This document shows, one piece after another, positions 25,975-35,076 of a DNA stretch of 64,000 bases; the first letter of the stretch is position 1, and each line of letters starts with the position of its first letter. The DNA comes from Microbacterium testaceum (lineage in GTDB: Bacteria; Actinomycetota; Actinomycetes; Actinomycetales; Microbacteriaceae), in NCBI RefSeq assembly GCF_003075375.1, contig NZ_QDFT01000010.1:28882-92881 (forward strand), given 5' to 3'. The position numbers were made by a program, and so were the translations under genes. The notes beneath the pieces are model-generated. The model did no database searches, was not told where the DNA came from, and was given only the letters and a program-made list of their open reading frames with translations.

Positions 25975-26667
25975 ATGACAGCTCCTCGCATCCTCGTCGT
26001 GGACGACGAACCGAACATCCGCGACCTGCTCATCACGAGCCTGCGCTTCGCCGGTTTCCAGGTGCGAGCCGTGGCCAACGGCGCGCAGACCATCTCGGCC
26101 GTGCTCGAAGAGGAACCCGACCTCATCGTGCTCGACGTGATGCTGCCCGACATGAACGGCTTCAGCGTCACCAAGCGCCTGCGCGGCGCCGGCTACACCG
26201 CGCCCATCCTCTTCCTCACCGCGAAGGACGAGACCGAGGACAAGATCGAGGGCCTCAACGCCGGTGGCGACGACTACGTCACCAAACCCTTCAGCCTCGA
26301 CGAGATCGTCGCCCGCATCCAGGCGATCCTGCGCCGCACCATGCAGGCCGACGAGGAGTCCATCATCCGCACGGGCGAGCTGACGATGGACCAGGACACG
26401 CACGACGTGAGCGTCGGCGACGTCTCGATCGACCTGAGCCCCACCGAGTTCAAGCTGCTGCGGTACCTCATGCTCAACCCCAACCGCGTGCTGTCGAAGG
26501 CGCAGATCCTCGACCACGTGTGGGAGTACGACTTCAACGGCGACGCCGGCATCGTCGAGAGCTACATCTCGTACCTGCGCCGCAAGATCGATCCGCACTC
26601 CTCCGAGCCGCTCATCCAGACCAAGCGCGGCTTCGGCTACATGCTGAAGTCGGGCAAGACGGTCTGA
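25975..26667 (+). CDS. OmpR-family response regulator
   Basis: A two-component response regulator of 230 aa. The receiver domain has acidic residues DDE at 10-12, the phosphorylation site Asp54 in LDVMLPDMNG, and the conserved Lys in FLTAKDE. The C-terminal winged helix has LSPTEFKLLRYLMLNPNRVL and SYISYLRRKID. The ATG at 25975 is preceded by GATAAT (25963-25968) 6 bases away without a ribosome site, so it is likely leaderless. The partner kinase follows after 13 bases. It resembles the PrrA/TrcR/TcrX group, and the orthologue cannot be named from sequence alone. Confidence 0.95.
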   Translation: MTAPRILVVDDEPNIRDLLITSLRFAGFQVRAVANGAQTISAVLEEEPDLIVLDVMLPDMNGFSVTKRLRGAGYTAPILFLTAKDETEDKIEGLNAGGDDYVTKPFSLDEIVARIQAILRRTMQADEESIIRTGELTMDQDTHDVSVGDVSIDLSPTEFKLLRYLMLNPNRVLSKAQILDHVWEYDFNGDAGIVESYISYLRRKIDPHSSEPLIQTKRGFGYMLKSGKTV

Positions 26668-26680
26668 GCGGAGGTCTCTC

Positions 26681-28477
26681 CTGTCGCCCTCCGACGATGC
26701 CCTGACCCGCTGGTGGCGCGGGCTGAGCCTGCGCACCAAGGTCACCGGCGTGACCGTCGCGCTGCTCGCGATCGGGTTGTTCACCGCGGGCGTCGGGACC
26801 ATGGTGTTCCTGCGCACGACACTGGTCAACAACCTCGACGAGCAGCTGGCGCAGCAGGCGGCGGGCAGCATCGCCAACAGCATCTTCACGACTACCCCGG
26901 TCGACGGTGACATCGTCTTCTCGCAGGTCGACAACGCGCCCCAGATCGGGTCGATGGTCGTCGTGTACGGTCCAGACGGCCGCCGCGAGGCGTTCTACAA
27001 CGGCACGGCATCCAAGGCCCTGCCCGACCTGCCCTCGACGTTCACCGTCGAGCAGACCTACGGGCAGATCGACCGCCGCATCGACCTCGAGGATCCCGAG
27101 TCCGGCCAGCACTTCCTCGCGCGGGTCGGTGTGCTGCAGGTGCCGGGCAACCCCGGCGTCTACACGCAGATGGTCGTCCAGCCCCTGGCACCGACCGACC
27201 GCATCGTCGCCGCCTACGTGGGCATCTACGCCTTCGTCGCCCTGCTCATCCTCATCGCGACCGCGCTGTTGACCCGGTGGCTGGTGACGCTGGCGTTCCG
27301 CAACCTGCGGCAGGTCGAGACGACCGCGATGGACATCGCCGCCGGCGACTTCAGCCAGCGCCTGACCGACATCGTGCCCGACACCGAGGTGGGCCGGCTC
27401 AAGACCGCCATCAACGCGATGCTCGCCCGCATCGACGGCGCCCTCGGGCAACGGGATGCCACGGTCCGCCAGATGCGCCGATTCATCGGCGACGCGAGTC
27501 ACGAGCTGCGCACGCCCCTCGTGACCATGCGCGGCTACGCCGAGCTCTACCGGATGGGTGCGATCCGCTCCGACGAGGACGTCGCGCAGTCGATGGAGCG
27601 CATCGAGAAAGAGGCGATCCGCATGGGCGCCCTGGTCGAGGATCTGCTCGCCCTCGCGCGACTCGACGAGCGCCGCGACGTATCGATCACCGAGCTCGAC
27701 CTGCGGCCCATCGCCCGCGATGCCGCCCTCGACCTGCGCGTGACCTCCCCCCAGCGCGAGGTGACCGTCGACGACACCACCTCGCGCAGCGAGACGATCC
27801 TGCCGATGATCACGCTCGACCCCCTGCTCGACGCGGGCGGGCAGCCCGCCAGCGGCTCACCCCGCCGCAGGACGGCCCCGACGACGTCCGCGATGGCGAT
27901 CGCCGCCGGCACGCTGTCGCGCTTGCGCCGCCGACCGAAGGACGCGAGCGACCCCTCCACGACCTCCGGCGAGACGCCGACGGTCGCCGCGGCCCCGCCG
28001 GTGAGCGTCGTGCGCCCCGCCGCACGGCTCGCCCCGATCGTCCTCGGCGACGAGAACAAGGTGCGCCAGGTCGTGGCGAACCTGCTCGGCAACGCCCGTC
28101 GGTTCACCGCGGACGACTCCCCCATCGGTCTTCGAGTGGGAGTGGATGCCGAGAACGACATGGGTTGGATCGAGATCATCGATCACGGCGAGGGCGTCCC
28201 CGAGCAGATCCGCGAGCAGATCTTCCAGCGCTTCTGGCGCGCCGACACCTCGCGCACCCGTGAGACGGGTGGGTCGGGTTTGGGCCTGTCGATCGTGGCA
28301 TCCATCGTGGATCTGCTGCACGGCACGGTCGAGGTGGTCGATACGCCGGGTGGCGGAGCGACGTTCCGGGTGTCGCTCCCCCTCGCCGATCGCCGCGACG
28401 CGCAGGAGCACGCGCTCATCGAGACGCAGCCGCTGGAGCGCCTGCCCGAGGATTACCGCCCCGACCCCGACGCCTGA
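26681..28477 (+). CDS. Sensor histidine kinase (HAMP, HisKA, HATPase_c)
   Basis: Membrane sensor kinase of 598 aa partnered with the upstream regulator. Two transmembrane helices (near 25-45 and 180-200) enclose an extracellular domain. HAMP, the H-box FIGDASHELRTPL, the N-box NLLGNARRF and G-boxes DHGEGVP and GGSGLGLS follow. A low-complexity insert rich in Pro, Ser and Thr (about 80 residues) lies between the dimerisation and ATPase parts. No ATG fits: the first GTG, at 26750, would cut into helix 1. A CTG at 26681 has GGAGG 6 bases upstream and gives the expected SLRTKVTGVTV N-terminus, so CTG is chosen as start. Confidence 0.88.
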   Translation: MSPSDDALTRWWRGLSLRTKVTGVTVALLAIGLFTAGVGTMVFLRTTLVNNLDEQLAQQAAGSIANSIFTTTPVDGDIVFSQVDNAPQIGSMVVVYGPDGRREAFYNGTASKALPDLPSTFTVEQTYGQIDRRIDLEDPESGQHFLARVGVLQVPGNPGVYTQMVVQPLAPTDRIVAAYVGIYAFVALLILIATALLTRWLVTLAFRNLRQVETTAMDIAAGDFSQRLTDIVPDTEVGRLKTAINAMLARIDGALGQRDATVRQMRRFIGDASHELRTPLVTMRGYAELYRMGAIRSDEDVAQSMERIEKEAIRMGALVEDLLALARLDERRDVSITELDLRPIARDAALDLRVTSPQREVTVDDTTSRSETILPMITLDPLLDAGGQPASGSPRRRTAPTTSAMAIAAGTLSRLRRRPKDASDPSTTSGETPTVAAAPPVSVVRPAARLAPIVLGDENKVRQVVANLLGNARRFTADDSPIGLRVGVDAENDMGWIEIIDHGEGVPEQIREQIFQRFWRADTSRTRETGGSGLGLSIVASIVDLLHGTVEVVDTPGGGATFRVSLPLADRRDAQEHALIETQPLERLPEDYRPDPDA

Positions 28478-28481
28478 CGCT

Positions 28482-28502
28482 ACGAATGCCCGGGGCGTTC
28501 GT
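28482..28502 (+). terminator. Inverted repeat after the histidine kinase gene
   Basis: acgaatgccc and ggggcgttcgt form a nearly loopless palindrome four bases after the kinase stop, with one G-T type mismatch. It is a plausible weak terminator and has no T-tract. Confidence 0.4.
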
Positions 28503-28512
28503 TCGGTCAGCG

Positions 28513-28776
28513 TCAGATCCCCGCGAGCAGATCACGCAGAGCCCCGATCCCACGCTCGCCGAGCTCCGGGTGTCGGGCGCTCGATAAGCGCGCTTCTCTG
28601 TCAGCCCAGGTGTGAGATCCGTGGCGTCGGCTCCAGGGCGAATCGCGTCGAGCTCCGCGATGATCTTCCCTACCCGCGCGGAGGTCAGGATCGGGCACAG
28701 CATCCGGATGCTTACCGGGAACCGACGACGAATGCCGCCACACGTACGCCATGACGGCGTCATCCAGGGCTGTCAT
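28513..28776 (-). pseudogene. Fragmentary ORF, probably frameshifted remnant
   Basis: An 87-codon frame starts MTALDDAVMAYVWRHSS and ends RHPELGERGIGALRDLLAGI. Its middle has poor third-position GC, while the next frame over the same bases reads well (GKIIAELDAIRPGADATD). This suggests an older gene with two frameshifts. It lies beyond the type VII effector module, where immunity-type genes and their remnants are common. I recognise no family. Confidence 0.35.
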
Positions 28777-28816
28777 CTCGTCGTCGGGAGATTCTGCAGG
28801 CCGGGACCGCGGTCGG

Positions 28817-29065
28817 CTATCGCCACGCCAGCGCGTCCACGCCAGCTGTCGAGAGACGCAACATGACCGCCGCCAGCTTGGAACGGACGCGTCCCAGCAG
28901 CCCGTCGTCCGCCGGTGCGACCTCGTGGAATGCCACGGTCACCGAGCCGCGAACGAACGCCATGAGCACGGGGATGAGGTCCTGCGCCTCATCGCCAAAC
29001 CGAGCTGCTACGGCGCCCAGGTCACTGGTTGGTCCCGGCGCAACACCCCATCCGGTGTGGCGCAC
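28817..29065 (-). CDS. Hypothetical protein, possibly truncated
   Basis: An 82-codon frame from GTG 29065 with good codon use: ARFGDEAQDLIPVLMAFVRG, VTVAFHEVAPADDGLLG, and it ends GVDALAWR. The same frame runs upstream without a stop to the end of the ART-like gene at 29126, and that part also reads as protein (AVDDAKLSDAIVRHTGWG). No start codon with a ribosome site is seen, so the N-terminus may be lost. Size and place fit an immunity-type protein of a toxin locus; this is inference. Confidence 0.4.
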   Translation of the reverse strand: MRHTGWGVAPGPTSDLGAVAARFGDEAQDLIPVLMAFVRGSVTVAFHEVAPADDGLLGRVRSKLAAVMLRLSTAGVDALAWR

Positions 29066-29125
29066 GATCGCGTCGCTGAGCTTCGCATCGTCGACTGCGG
29101 GTGGTGGGACATCCTGTTGGCGACG

Positions 29126-29623
29126 TCATTCATCGTCGAGAAAAAAGAATGGCTCGACGAACTTCCCGGGGGTGGTGATGGGCACGTCCGCAGACTCCCA
29201 TGCACTCTGGAGCGTCTGCTGCACCTGATCGGCGAGCGCCTCGAGTGTCGAGGGGAGCGAGGCCGACGGATCCTGCTCGGCGAGTTGCTCGATGATCGTC
29301 ACGGGACGACCGTCCGGGAGAGAGATCCTGGCCACCTCCAGGAGAACGACCTCGGGTGGAAGGACGATCTCCTGCTCGGCAGGGTTGGCGGCGAATGCCG
29401 CTATGTTGCGCCCCGTACGGCTCACGATGGCAGCAACGGCCGGGGTGGAGAAGTTCTCCGTCGCGATTCGGGGGTCCCTACTGGTCGCGGTCAGTCCGCG
29501 GGTCCAGCGCGCTGGCTTCAGGGGCGGAACGCCGGGAAGACCATGAAAGACGACACCCGTGTATGCGGGTAACCGCTCGAGCGCGCGGAGAAGAGCCAGG
29601 GCAGCACCGGCCGCGTCAGTCAT
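29126..29623 (-). CDS. Small ADP-ribosyltransferase-like protein with altered triad
   Basis: A 165-aa protein without secretion or membrane signals. Its first 100 residues follow the pattern of the ART domain of the upstream effector: ALERLPAYTGVVFHG against ALDRLPDHPGTVLRG, a TATS stretch where the effector has FTSA, and EQEIVLPP where it has ENEVLF. The triad position held by Arg in the effector is His27 here, while Glu83 and Glu85 keep the ExE form. The ATG at 29621-29623 overlaps the 76-aa gene by 8 bases, so the genes are coupled. It could be a second toxin, an inactive decoy acting as immunity, or a remnant. Confidence 0.6.
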   Translation of the reverse strand: MTDAAGAALALLRALERLPAYTGVVFHGLPGVPPLKPARWTRGLTATSRDPRIATENFSTPAVAAIVSRTGRNIAAFAANPAEQEIVLPPEVVLLEVARISLPDGRPVTIIEQLAEQDPSASLPSTLEALADQVQQTLQSAWESADVPITTPGKFVEPFFFLDDE

Positions 29624-29846
29624 GCGCCGATCCTCCCAACTCGTTGTCTTGTACGAGTTCAGGGGGACGGGGCGCCGGCCTTTTCACGACGATGCCCGGC
29701 AGCATACTGTCGGCTTTTTCGGGGATGGTCGGACGACTCCTGTAATCCCCCGCCAGCTGGCGCCGTCGGAGGTTGTCCATGCCGGCTTGCGTTTTCTCTC
29801 GCTCCTCAGCCGACAGCCCAGCAGCTATTTCGTCGAAGTCCGTCAC
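29616..29846 (-). CDS. 76-aa hypothetical protein coupled to the ART effector
   Basis: A soluble, charged protein beginning MTDFDEIAAGLSAEEREKTQ, with a Pro-rich C-terminal third (VKRPAPRPPEL). The GTG at 29844-29846 overlaps the effector stop in GTGA, and its own stop overlaps the next gene, so the three are translated together. The position directly after a toxin gene is where immunity or chaperone genes are usually found. I recognise no family. Confidence 0.6.
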   Translation of the reverse strand: MTDFDEIAAGLSAEEREKTQAGMDNLRRRQLAGDYRSRPTIPEKADSMLPGIVVKRPAPRPPELVQDNELGGSAHD

Positions 29847-31207
29847 GGCACCTCCCGCATAATGATCTGAATCTGGCCGTCCACTTCGCGGCGACGCAGC
29901 ACCTCGAAGTTCGTTCCGGGCTTGAAGAGGACTTCATTCTCGTGGTCCGCGAAGCGGCTGAGGTGTTGAACGCTCTTCCCGTGTACCGATTCGATTTCGT
30001 ACTGCACTTCTCCGGCGAAGGCGCGATCGATGTCTGCACTAGTGAAGGACTTATTCGTCACGATCTGGCCGGGTTGATAAGCATCGAGGTACGTCGCCCC
30101 AGGCTCCAGTCTTTCTCCTCGAAGGACGGTACCGGGATGGTCGGGGAGACGATCCAGGGCTCGGACTGCGCCATCGATAGCGCTCTGCAGTTCCGGTGTC
30201 ATCGGAATCTGTCCTCGCAGTGCCTTGTTGATGTCGACGTACAGTGGCCCCGTGTAGTCCCGCAGCGCTTGCTCATCAGCTGCTATCTGCTCAGGAGTGG
30301 CATCGTCGGAACGCGACGGAGCGTCCACTTCATCGTCAGCACGATGCGCCGATGGGCTGCCTTGAGTGCCACCGCGGGGTGGCACGTCGTCCGCATGCGT
30401 GCCCGCGATAGGTGGCTGCTCAGGTGCGCGGGTCGGAGGCGTCGCCTCTGCAGCGCGGCGTGGGACGCGGCGGAACATATCCTCTCCGCGGCTCATCAGC
30501 GCCTTGAGCTCTGTCAGCAGGTCGCCGAGCTTGCCGCACGAGCGCAGCAGTCCGGTGAGCTTGCTGCTGATCTTCGCGGTCCAGCTGGCGACGCGGGTGG
30601 AGACCTGCGTGATGATCCACGGGGTGGCCAGGCCCACCGTGACCACGGCCTGCGTCGCCCACGAGATCGCGGAGCCGACCAGCTGCGACAGGATGTCGCG
30701 CACGAGGTCGTGAACGACCTGCACGATGGTCGAGGCGATCTGCAGACCGGTGGCCATCGCCCCCGCCCACTGACCCGACGCGCGGATGTGCGCGGCGGCG
30801 TCGGTCTGGAACCGGCGGTACGCCTCGATCGCCTCACCCGCCATGTCGTCCAGGTCGGTGACGACGCGGTCCAGGAAGTCGGCGGACGCATCCAGCTGGG
30901 TCTGGACGTTGGTCCAGGTCTGGGCGAACCCCATCACGGCGCCGGCGTCGCCGGTGAGGTCGTTGAACCAGCCCTTGATCGGCTCGAAATGATCGATCAG
31001 CCAGCCGAGGCCTGCGGCGATCAGCGACCCCAACGGGTCGATGACGGCGGCGACGGTGTCCACCGCGGTGCTGAACGCCGCCAGTCCACCCTCGACCCAA
31101 TCACCCGACTCGATCGCGTGCGCGAGCTGCGTGCCGGAGTCGAGCAGCCCGGCCCCGCTGAACGGTGTCGCGGTGTCGACGGGTCCGGCGATGAGCGCGT
31201 TGCTCAC
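29843..31207 (-). CDS. Type VII secretion effector with C-terminal ADP-ribosyltransferase domain
   Basis: A 454-aa polymorphic-toxin type protein. Residues 1-270 are alpha-helical and hydrophobic, with WXG-like pairs (DWVEGG, GWFNDL, QWAGAM), as in actinobacterial T7SS effectors. A Pro, Ser and Asp-rich linker covers about 265-320. The C-terminal domain reads as an arginine-type ART: Arg363 in TVLRGE, the FTS-like KSFTSA at 386-391, and the ExE motif ENEVLF with Glu423 and Glu425. The GTG at 31205-31207 overlaps the EspC-like stop in GTGA. Export by ESX and NAD-dependent modification of a target protein are inferred from the family. No secretion apparatus is in the window. Confidence 0.8.
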   Translation of the reverse strand: MSNALIAGPVDTATPFSGAGLLDSGTQLAHAIESGDWVEGGLAAFSTAVDTVAAVIDPLGSLIAAGLGWLIDHFEPIKGWFNDLTGDAGAVMGFAQTWTNVQTQLDASADFLDRVVTDLDDMAGEAIEAYRRFQTDAAAHIRASGQWAGAMATGLQIASTIVQVVHDLVRDILSQLVGSAISWATQAVVTVGLATPWIITQVSTRVASWTAKISSKLTGLLRSCGKLGDLLTELKALMSRGEDMFRRVPRRAAEATPPTRAPEQPPIAGTHADDVPPRGGTQGSPSAHRADDEVDAPSRSDDATPEQIAADEQALRDYTGPLYVDINKALRGQIPMTPELQSAIDGAVRALDRLPDHPGTVLRGERLEPGATYLDAYQPGQIVTNKSFTSADIDRAFAGEVQYEIESVHGKSVQHLSRFADHENEVLFKPGTNFEVLRRREVDGQIQIIMREVP

Positions 31208-31518
31208 AGGCCCGCCTCCAACGCCCGCACCCACTCCATGACTTTCTGCTCGTACGCCTCCATGTCGTGGCCGACGCCGACGATCTCGGTGGCCGAACGG
31301 CGCACCATGTCCTCGGCGGCGCCGATCAGCGAACGGGCGGCATCGGCCGCCACCGTCGCCGGCGCCACCAGGAACGAACACAACACCCCGAACGCCTCGG
31401 CATCCAGGCCCCCGGAGGACCCGGCATCCCGGGCGACGGAGATATCGGATGCCACCGCGCCCAACCGAGACGCATGCGACCCGATCAGCTCGGAATCGAC
31501 GGCGATACGCTCCGCCAC
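31204..31518 (-). CDS. EspC-like type VII secretion partner
   Basis: A 104-aa alpha-helical protein of the ESX-1 EspC-like group (T7SS_ESX_EspC), small proteins found before T7SS effectors. It begins VAERIAVDSELIGSHASRLG, and the second helix ends AEDMVRRSATEIVGVGHDME. The likely YxxxD/E-type export signal is YEQKVMEW near the C-terminus. The GTG at 31516-31518 is placed 4 bases after the stop of the YbaB-like gene. It overlaps the effector start. Confidence 0.7.
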   Translation of the reverse strand: MAERIAVDSELIGSHASRLGAVASDISVARDAGSSGGLDAEAFGVLCSFLVAPATVAADAARSLIGAAEDMVRRSATEIVGVGHDMEAYEQKVMEWVRALEAGL

Positions 31519-31522
31519 GACG

Positions 31523-31927
31523 TCAGACCCGGAAACCCATCGGCGCAGACGGCGGCGACTGCCGCTCGATCTCACCCGCCAGCCGGTCCACGATCGCCGA
31601 GTCCGCGCCGAACGCCGCGCGCGAGATCTCCAACGCCTGCTCCCCCGCGAGCCGCTGCGCAGCCCCCGCCGTCTCCACGATGAGCCGCTCCAACGCGTCG
31701 GGGCGCAGCTCGTACGCCGCGTTGGCCAGACGGATACCGATCAGCCGGCCCGTGGCATCCACCGTCACCGCCACCTCGCGTCGCGGCGCCGTCGCCGTCG
31801 CCCGCACCGCATCGATGTCCGCCTGCACCTGCTGCGCCTGCGCGGCACGCACCTGCGCCTCAGCGACCTGCTGCTCGATACGGGCGATCGCCGCCTCCGC
31901 CTCGCGAGAAGAGAAGAGATCACTCAT
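31523..31927 (-). CDS. YbaB/EbfC-like protein of the T7SS module
   Basis: A 134-aa protein. An N-terminal coiled coil (EAEAAIARIEQQVAEAQVRA) is followed by a YbaB/EbfC-like core (EVAVTVDATGRLIGIRLANA). Such proteins commonly open actinobacterial T7SS effector clusters, where their job is not settled; DNA-binding and chaperone roles have both been proposed. The ATG at 31925-31927 is preceded by TACGCT (31935-31940, minus) 7 bases away, so the operon mRNA is probably leaderless. It is the first gene of the module. Confidence 0.75.
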   Translation of the reverse strand: MSDLFSSREAEAAIARIEQQVAEAQVRAAQAQQVQADIDAVRATATAPRREVAVTVDATGRLIGIRLANAAYELRPDALERLIVETAGAAQRLAGEQALEISRAAFGADSAIVDRLAGEIERQSPPSAPMGFRV

Positions 31928-32003
31928 TCGATCGAGCGTAGTCGGATGATTCGGCGCGCACCGCCTGGGTAAGAGAATTCTCATCCAGGCCCGGTCCGTA
32001 CAC

Positions 32004-32037
32004 GAAAACGCCCCCTCCCGGAGGAGGGGGCGTTCTC
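32004..32037 (-). terminator. Terminator of groEL
   Basis: aacgccccctcc and ggagggggcgtt pair perfectly over 12 bp with a 4-base loop, flanked by gaaa and ttctc. It lies 16 bases beyond the groEL stop and also faces the start of the T7SS module. Confidence 0.9.
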
Positions 32038-32052
32038 AATCGTCAGCGTGGA

Positions 32053-33738
<1,686 letters not shown>

Positions 33739-33740
33739 TC

Positions 33741-33770
33741 ATTCTGGCACTCGCCCCTGGGGAGTGCAAG
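33741..33770 (-). promoter_or_regulatory. groEL promoter overlapping a second CIRCE-like element
   Basis: Minus strand TTGCAC (33764-33769) and CAGAAT (33741-33746) are 17 bases apart and form a promoter. ctggcactc-N9-gagtgcaag at 33744-33770 is a second CIRCE-like palindrome with the exact 9-base spacing and weaker outer bases. It covers the -35 to -10 region, so the gene has tandem HrcA sites. Confidence 0.7.
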
Positions 33771-33793
33771 CCGCCTCACCCGTCCGGGAACGA

Positions 33794-33833
33794 CGAAGGC
33801 CGTGGCATCCGACTTCGGATGCCACGGCCTTCG
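33794..33833. terminator. Terminator downstream of the cold-shock gene
   Basis: A perfect 17-bp stem pairs 33794-33810 with 33817-33833 (loop gacttc). It begins 10 bases beyond the stop of the minus-strand csp gene and insulates it from the groEL promoter. Confidence 0.9.
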
Positions 33834-33842
33834 ATGCAGCGT

Positions 33843-34043
33843 TCAGGCCAGTCGCACGGACTCCGCCTGCGGGCCCTTCTGCCCGCTGCCGACGGTGAAC
33901 TCGACGGCCTGTCCCTCTTCGAGGACGCGGAAGCCCGACATCTCGATGCTCGAGTAGTGGACGAACACGTCCTGCCCATCGGACACGGTGATGAAGCCGT
34001 ATCCCTTCTCGGCGTTGAACCATTTGACGGTGCCCTGCGTCAT
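33843..34043 (-). CDS. CspA-like cold-shock protein
   Basis: A 66-aa RNA chaperone. [15 protein letters not shown] includes RNP1 and DVFVHYSSI includes RNP2. GPQAESVRL ends the five-strand barrel. The ATG at 34041-34043 has AGGAG 6 bases upstream. A 5' leader of some tens of bases is likely, with TACGAT near 34074-34079 (minus) as a possible -10. It is a single-gene unit closed by the 17-bp terminator. Confidence 0.97.
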   Translation of the reverse strand: MTQGTVKWFNAEKGYGFITVSDGQDVFVHYSSIEMSGFRVLEEGQAVEFTVGSGQKGPQAESVRLA

Positions 34044-34174
34044 GCGAATCTCCTGTTGCTGAACGACGAGGTCATCGTAAGCACGGGGGATGCCGCGTCG
34101 CGGGGCGTTCAGAGCAAAGTTGACGTAGGTGCACCGAAGTGTTTACGCCGCGGAAACACCGGGCTCCGTCGGGG

Positions 34175-34777
34175 TCAGGGCGCGGGGGTTTCGTCCGCCC
34201 CGCCCGCGACCCGGTCGAGACCGAGGACGACGATCAGACGCTTGACGTCGCTCTCGTCGCCGGGGGTGTCGGGGTCGTCGGTGGGCTGGAGGAAGTCGCT
34301 CTGCGCCACCTCTGCTCCCCCGATCGTCTGCGCGAGCCCCTCGGCCGCGGGCAGATCGGTGTCGCGAAGGTAGTAGATGGTCGTGGTCGCGAAGTCGGTG
34401 CTGTCGGACGACCCCGTCTCGACGGAGGTGCCGGGCCACCCCGCGGCGACGATGCGGTCGCGGGTCTCGCCCGCCAGACCGTCGTTCGTCGTGCCGTTCA
34501 GGACGACCACCGAGTACGACGTGTCGACCACGGCGGGCGTCGTCGGCTCGGCCGAGGCCGAGGGAGCGGGGGCCGCGTCGTCGCCCAGCGAGATGCGTCC
34601 CGACACCACCAGCGTGCCGAAGATGCCGACGATGATGAGCACCAGCGTGGCCAGCGCCGCCCAGAGGAAGACGATCCACCCTCGCAGCCGCGGCTTCTCG
34701 GCACGATGGGCGCCGACACGCCCGGAGGCGTCGGGCAGGTCGTCGAAGCGATCCCGAGGGAAGGTCGATCTGGCCAT
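34175..34777 (-). CDS. LytR C-terminal domain membrane protein
   Basis: A 200-aa protein with one transmembrane helix (GWIVFLWAALATLVLIIVGIF near 35) and an extracellular LytR_C domain (SYSVVVLNGTTNDGLAGETR, TTIYYLRD). Such proteins are linked to cell-wall assembly by LytR-CpsA-Psr enzymes; the exact role is unknown. The ATG at 34775-34777 has TACGAT (34785-34790, minus) ending 7 bases upstream and no ribosome site, so a leaderless mRNA is likely. The DUF3263 gene lies 35 bases upstream on the same strand, a pairing common in actinobacteria. Confidence 0.88.
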   Translation of the reverse strand: MARSTFPRDRFDDLPDASGRVGAHRAEKPRLRGWIVFLWAALATLVLIIVGIFGTLVVSGRISLGDDAAPAPSASAEPTTPAVVDTSYSVVVLNGTTNDGLAGETRDRIVAAGWPGTSVETGSSDSTDFATTTIYYLRDTDLPAAEGLAQTIGGAEVAQSDFLQPTDDPDTPGDESDVKRLIVVLGLDRVAGGADETPAP

Positions 34778-34812
34778 TCGACGATCGTATCGGTCGACGC
34801 CCTGGGCGCCCG

Positions 34813-35067
34813 TCAGCGGGTGGCCGACCGCGTCACGCGAGAACGGTGCGTCTCGGCGGCCTCGTCGCGTCGACGGCGCAGGCGCCGCACGAGCATCGGA
34901 TCGTGGGCGAGGGCCTCGGGGGTGTCGATCAATCGACCGAGCAGTTGGTAGTACCGAGCGGGCGTGATCTCGAACTCGGCGCGAATCGCCTCCTCCTTCG
35001 CACCCGCGTGCCGTCGCCACTCACCCTCGAAAGCGAGGAAGGCGAGATCGCGGTCCGACAGAGTCAC
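34813..35067 (-). CDS. DUF3263 protein
   Basis: An 84-aa actinobacterial protein of the DUF3263 family. The signature is FEGEWRRHAGAKEEAIRAEF followed by ARYYQLLGRLIDTPEALAHDP, a helix-turn-helix-like pattern. The C-terminus is very basic (RRLRRRRDEA), which suggests nucleic-acid binding. The GTG at 35065-35067 is the only reasonable start; the upstream DUF2332 gene ends 9 bases away. The function is unknown. Confidence 0.88.
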   Translation of the reverse strand: MTLSDRDLAFLAFEGEWRRHAGAKEEAIRAEFEITPARYYQLLGRLIDTPEALAHDPMLVRRLRRRRDEAAETHRSRVTRSATR

Positions 35068-35076
35068 CCGGCAAAG

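Noticed and set aside
22423..26934. Open frame of about 1500 codons on the minus strand opposite the helicase pair and response regulator
   Set aside because: It crosses three well-supported genes and their intergenic regions, has low-complexity Arg/Val/Gly content and no domain.
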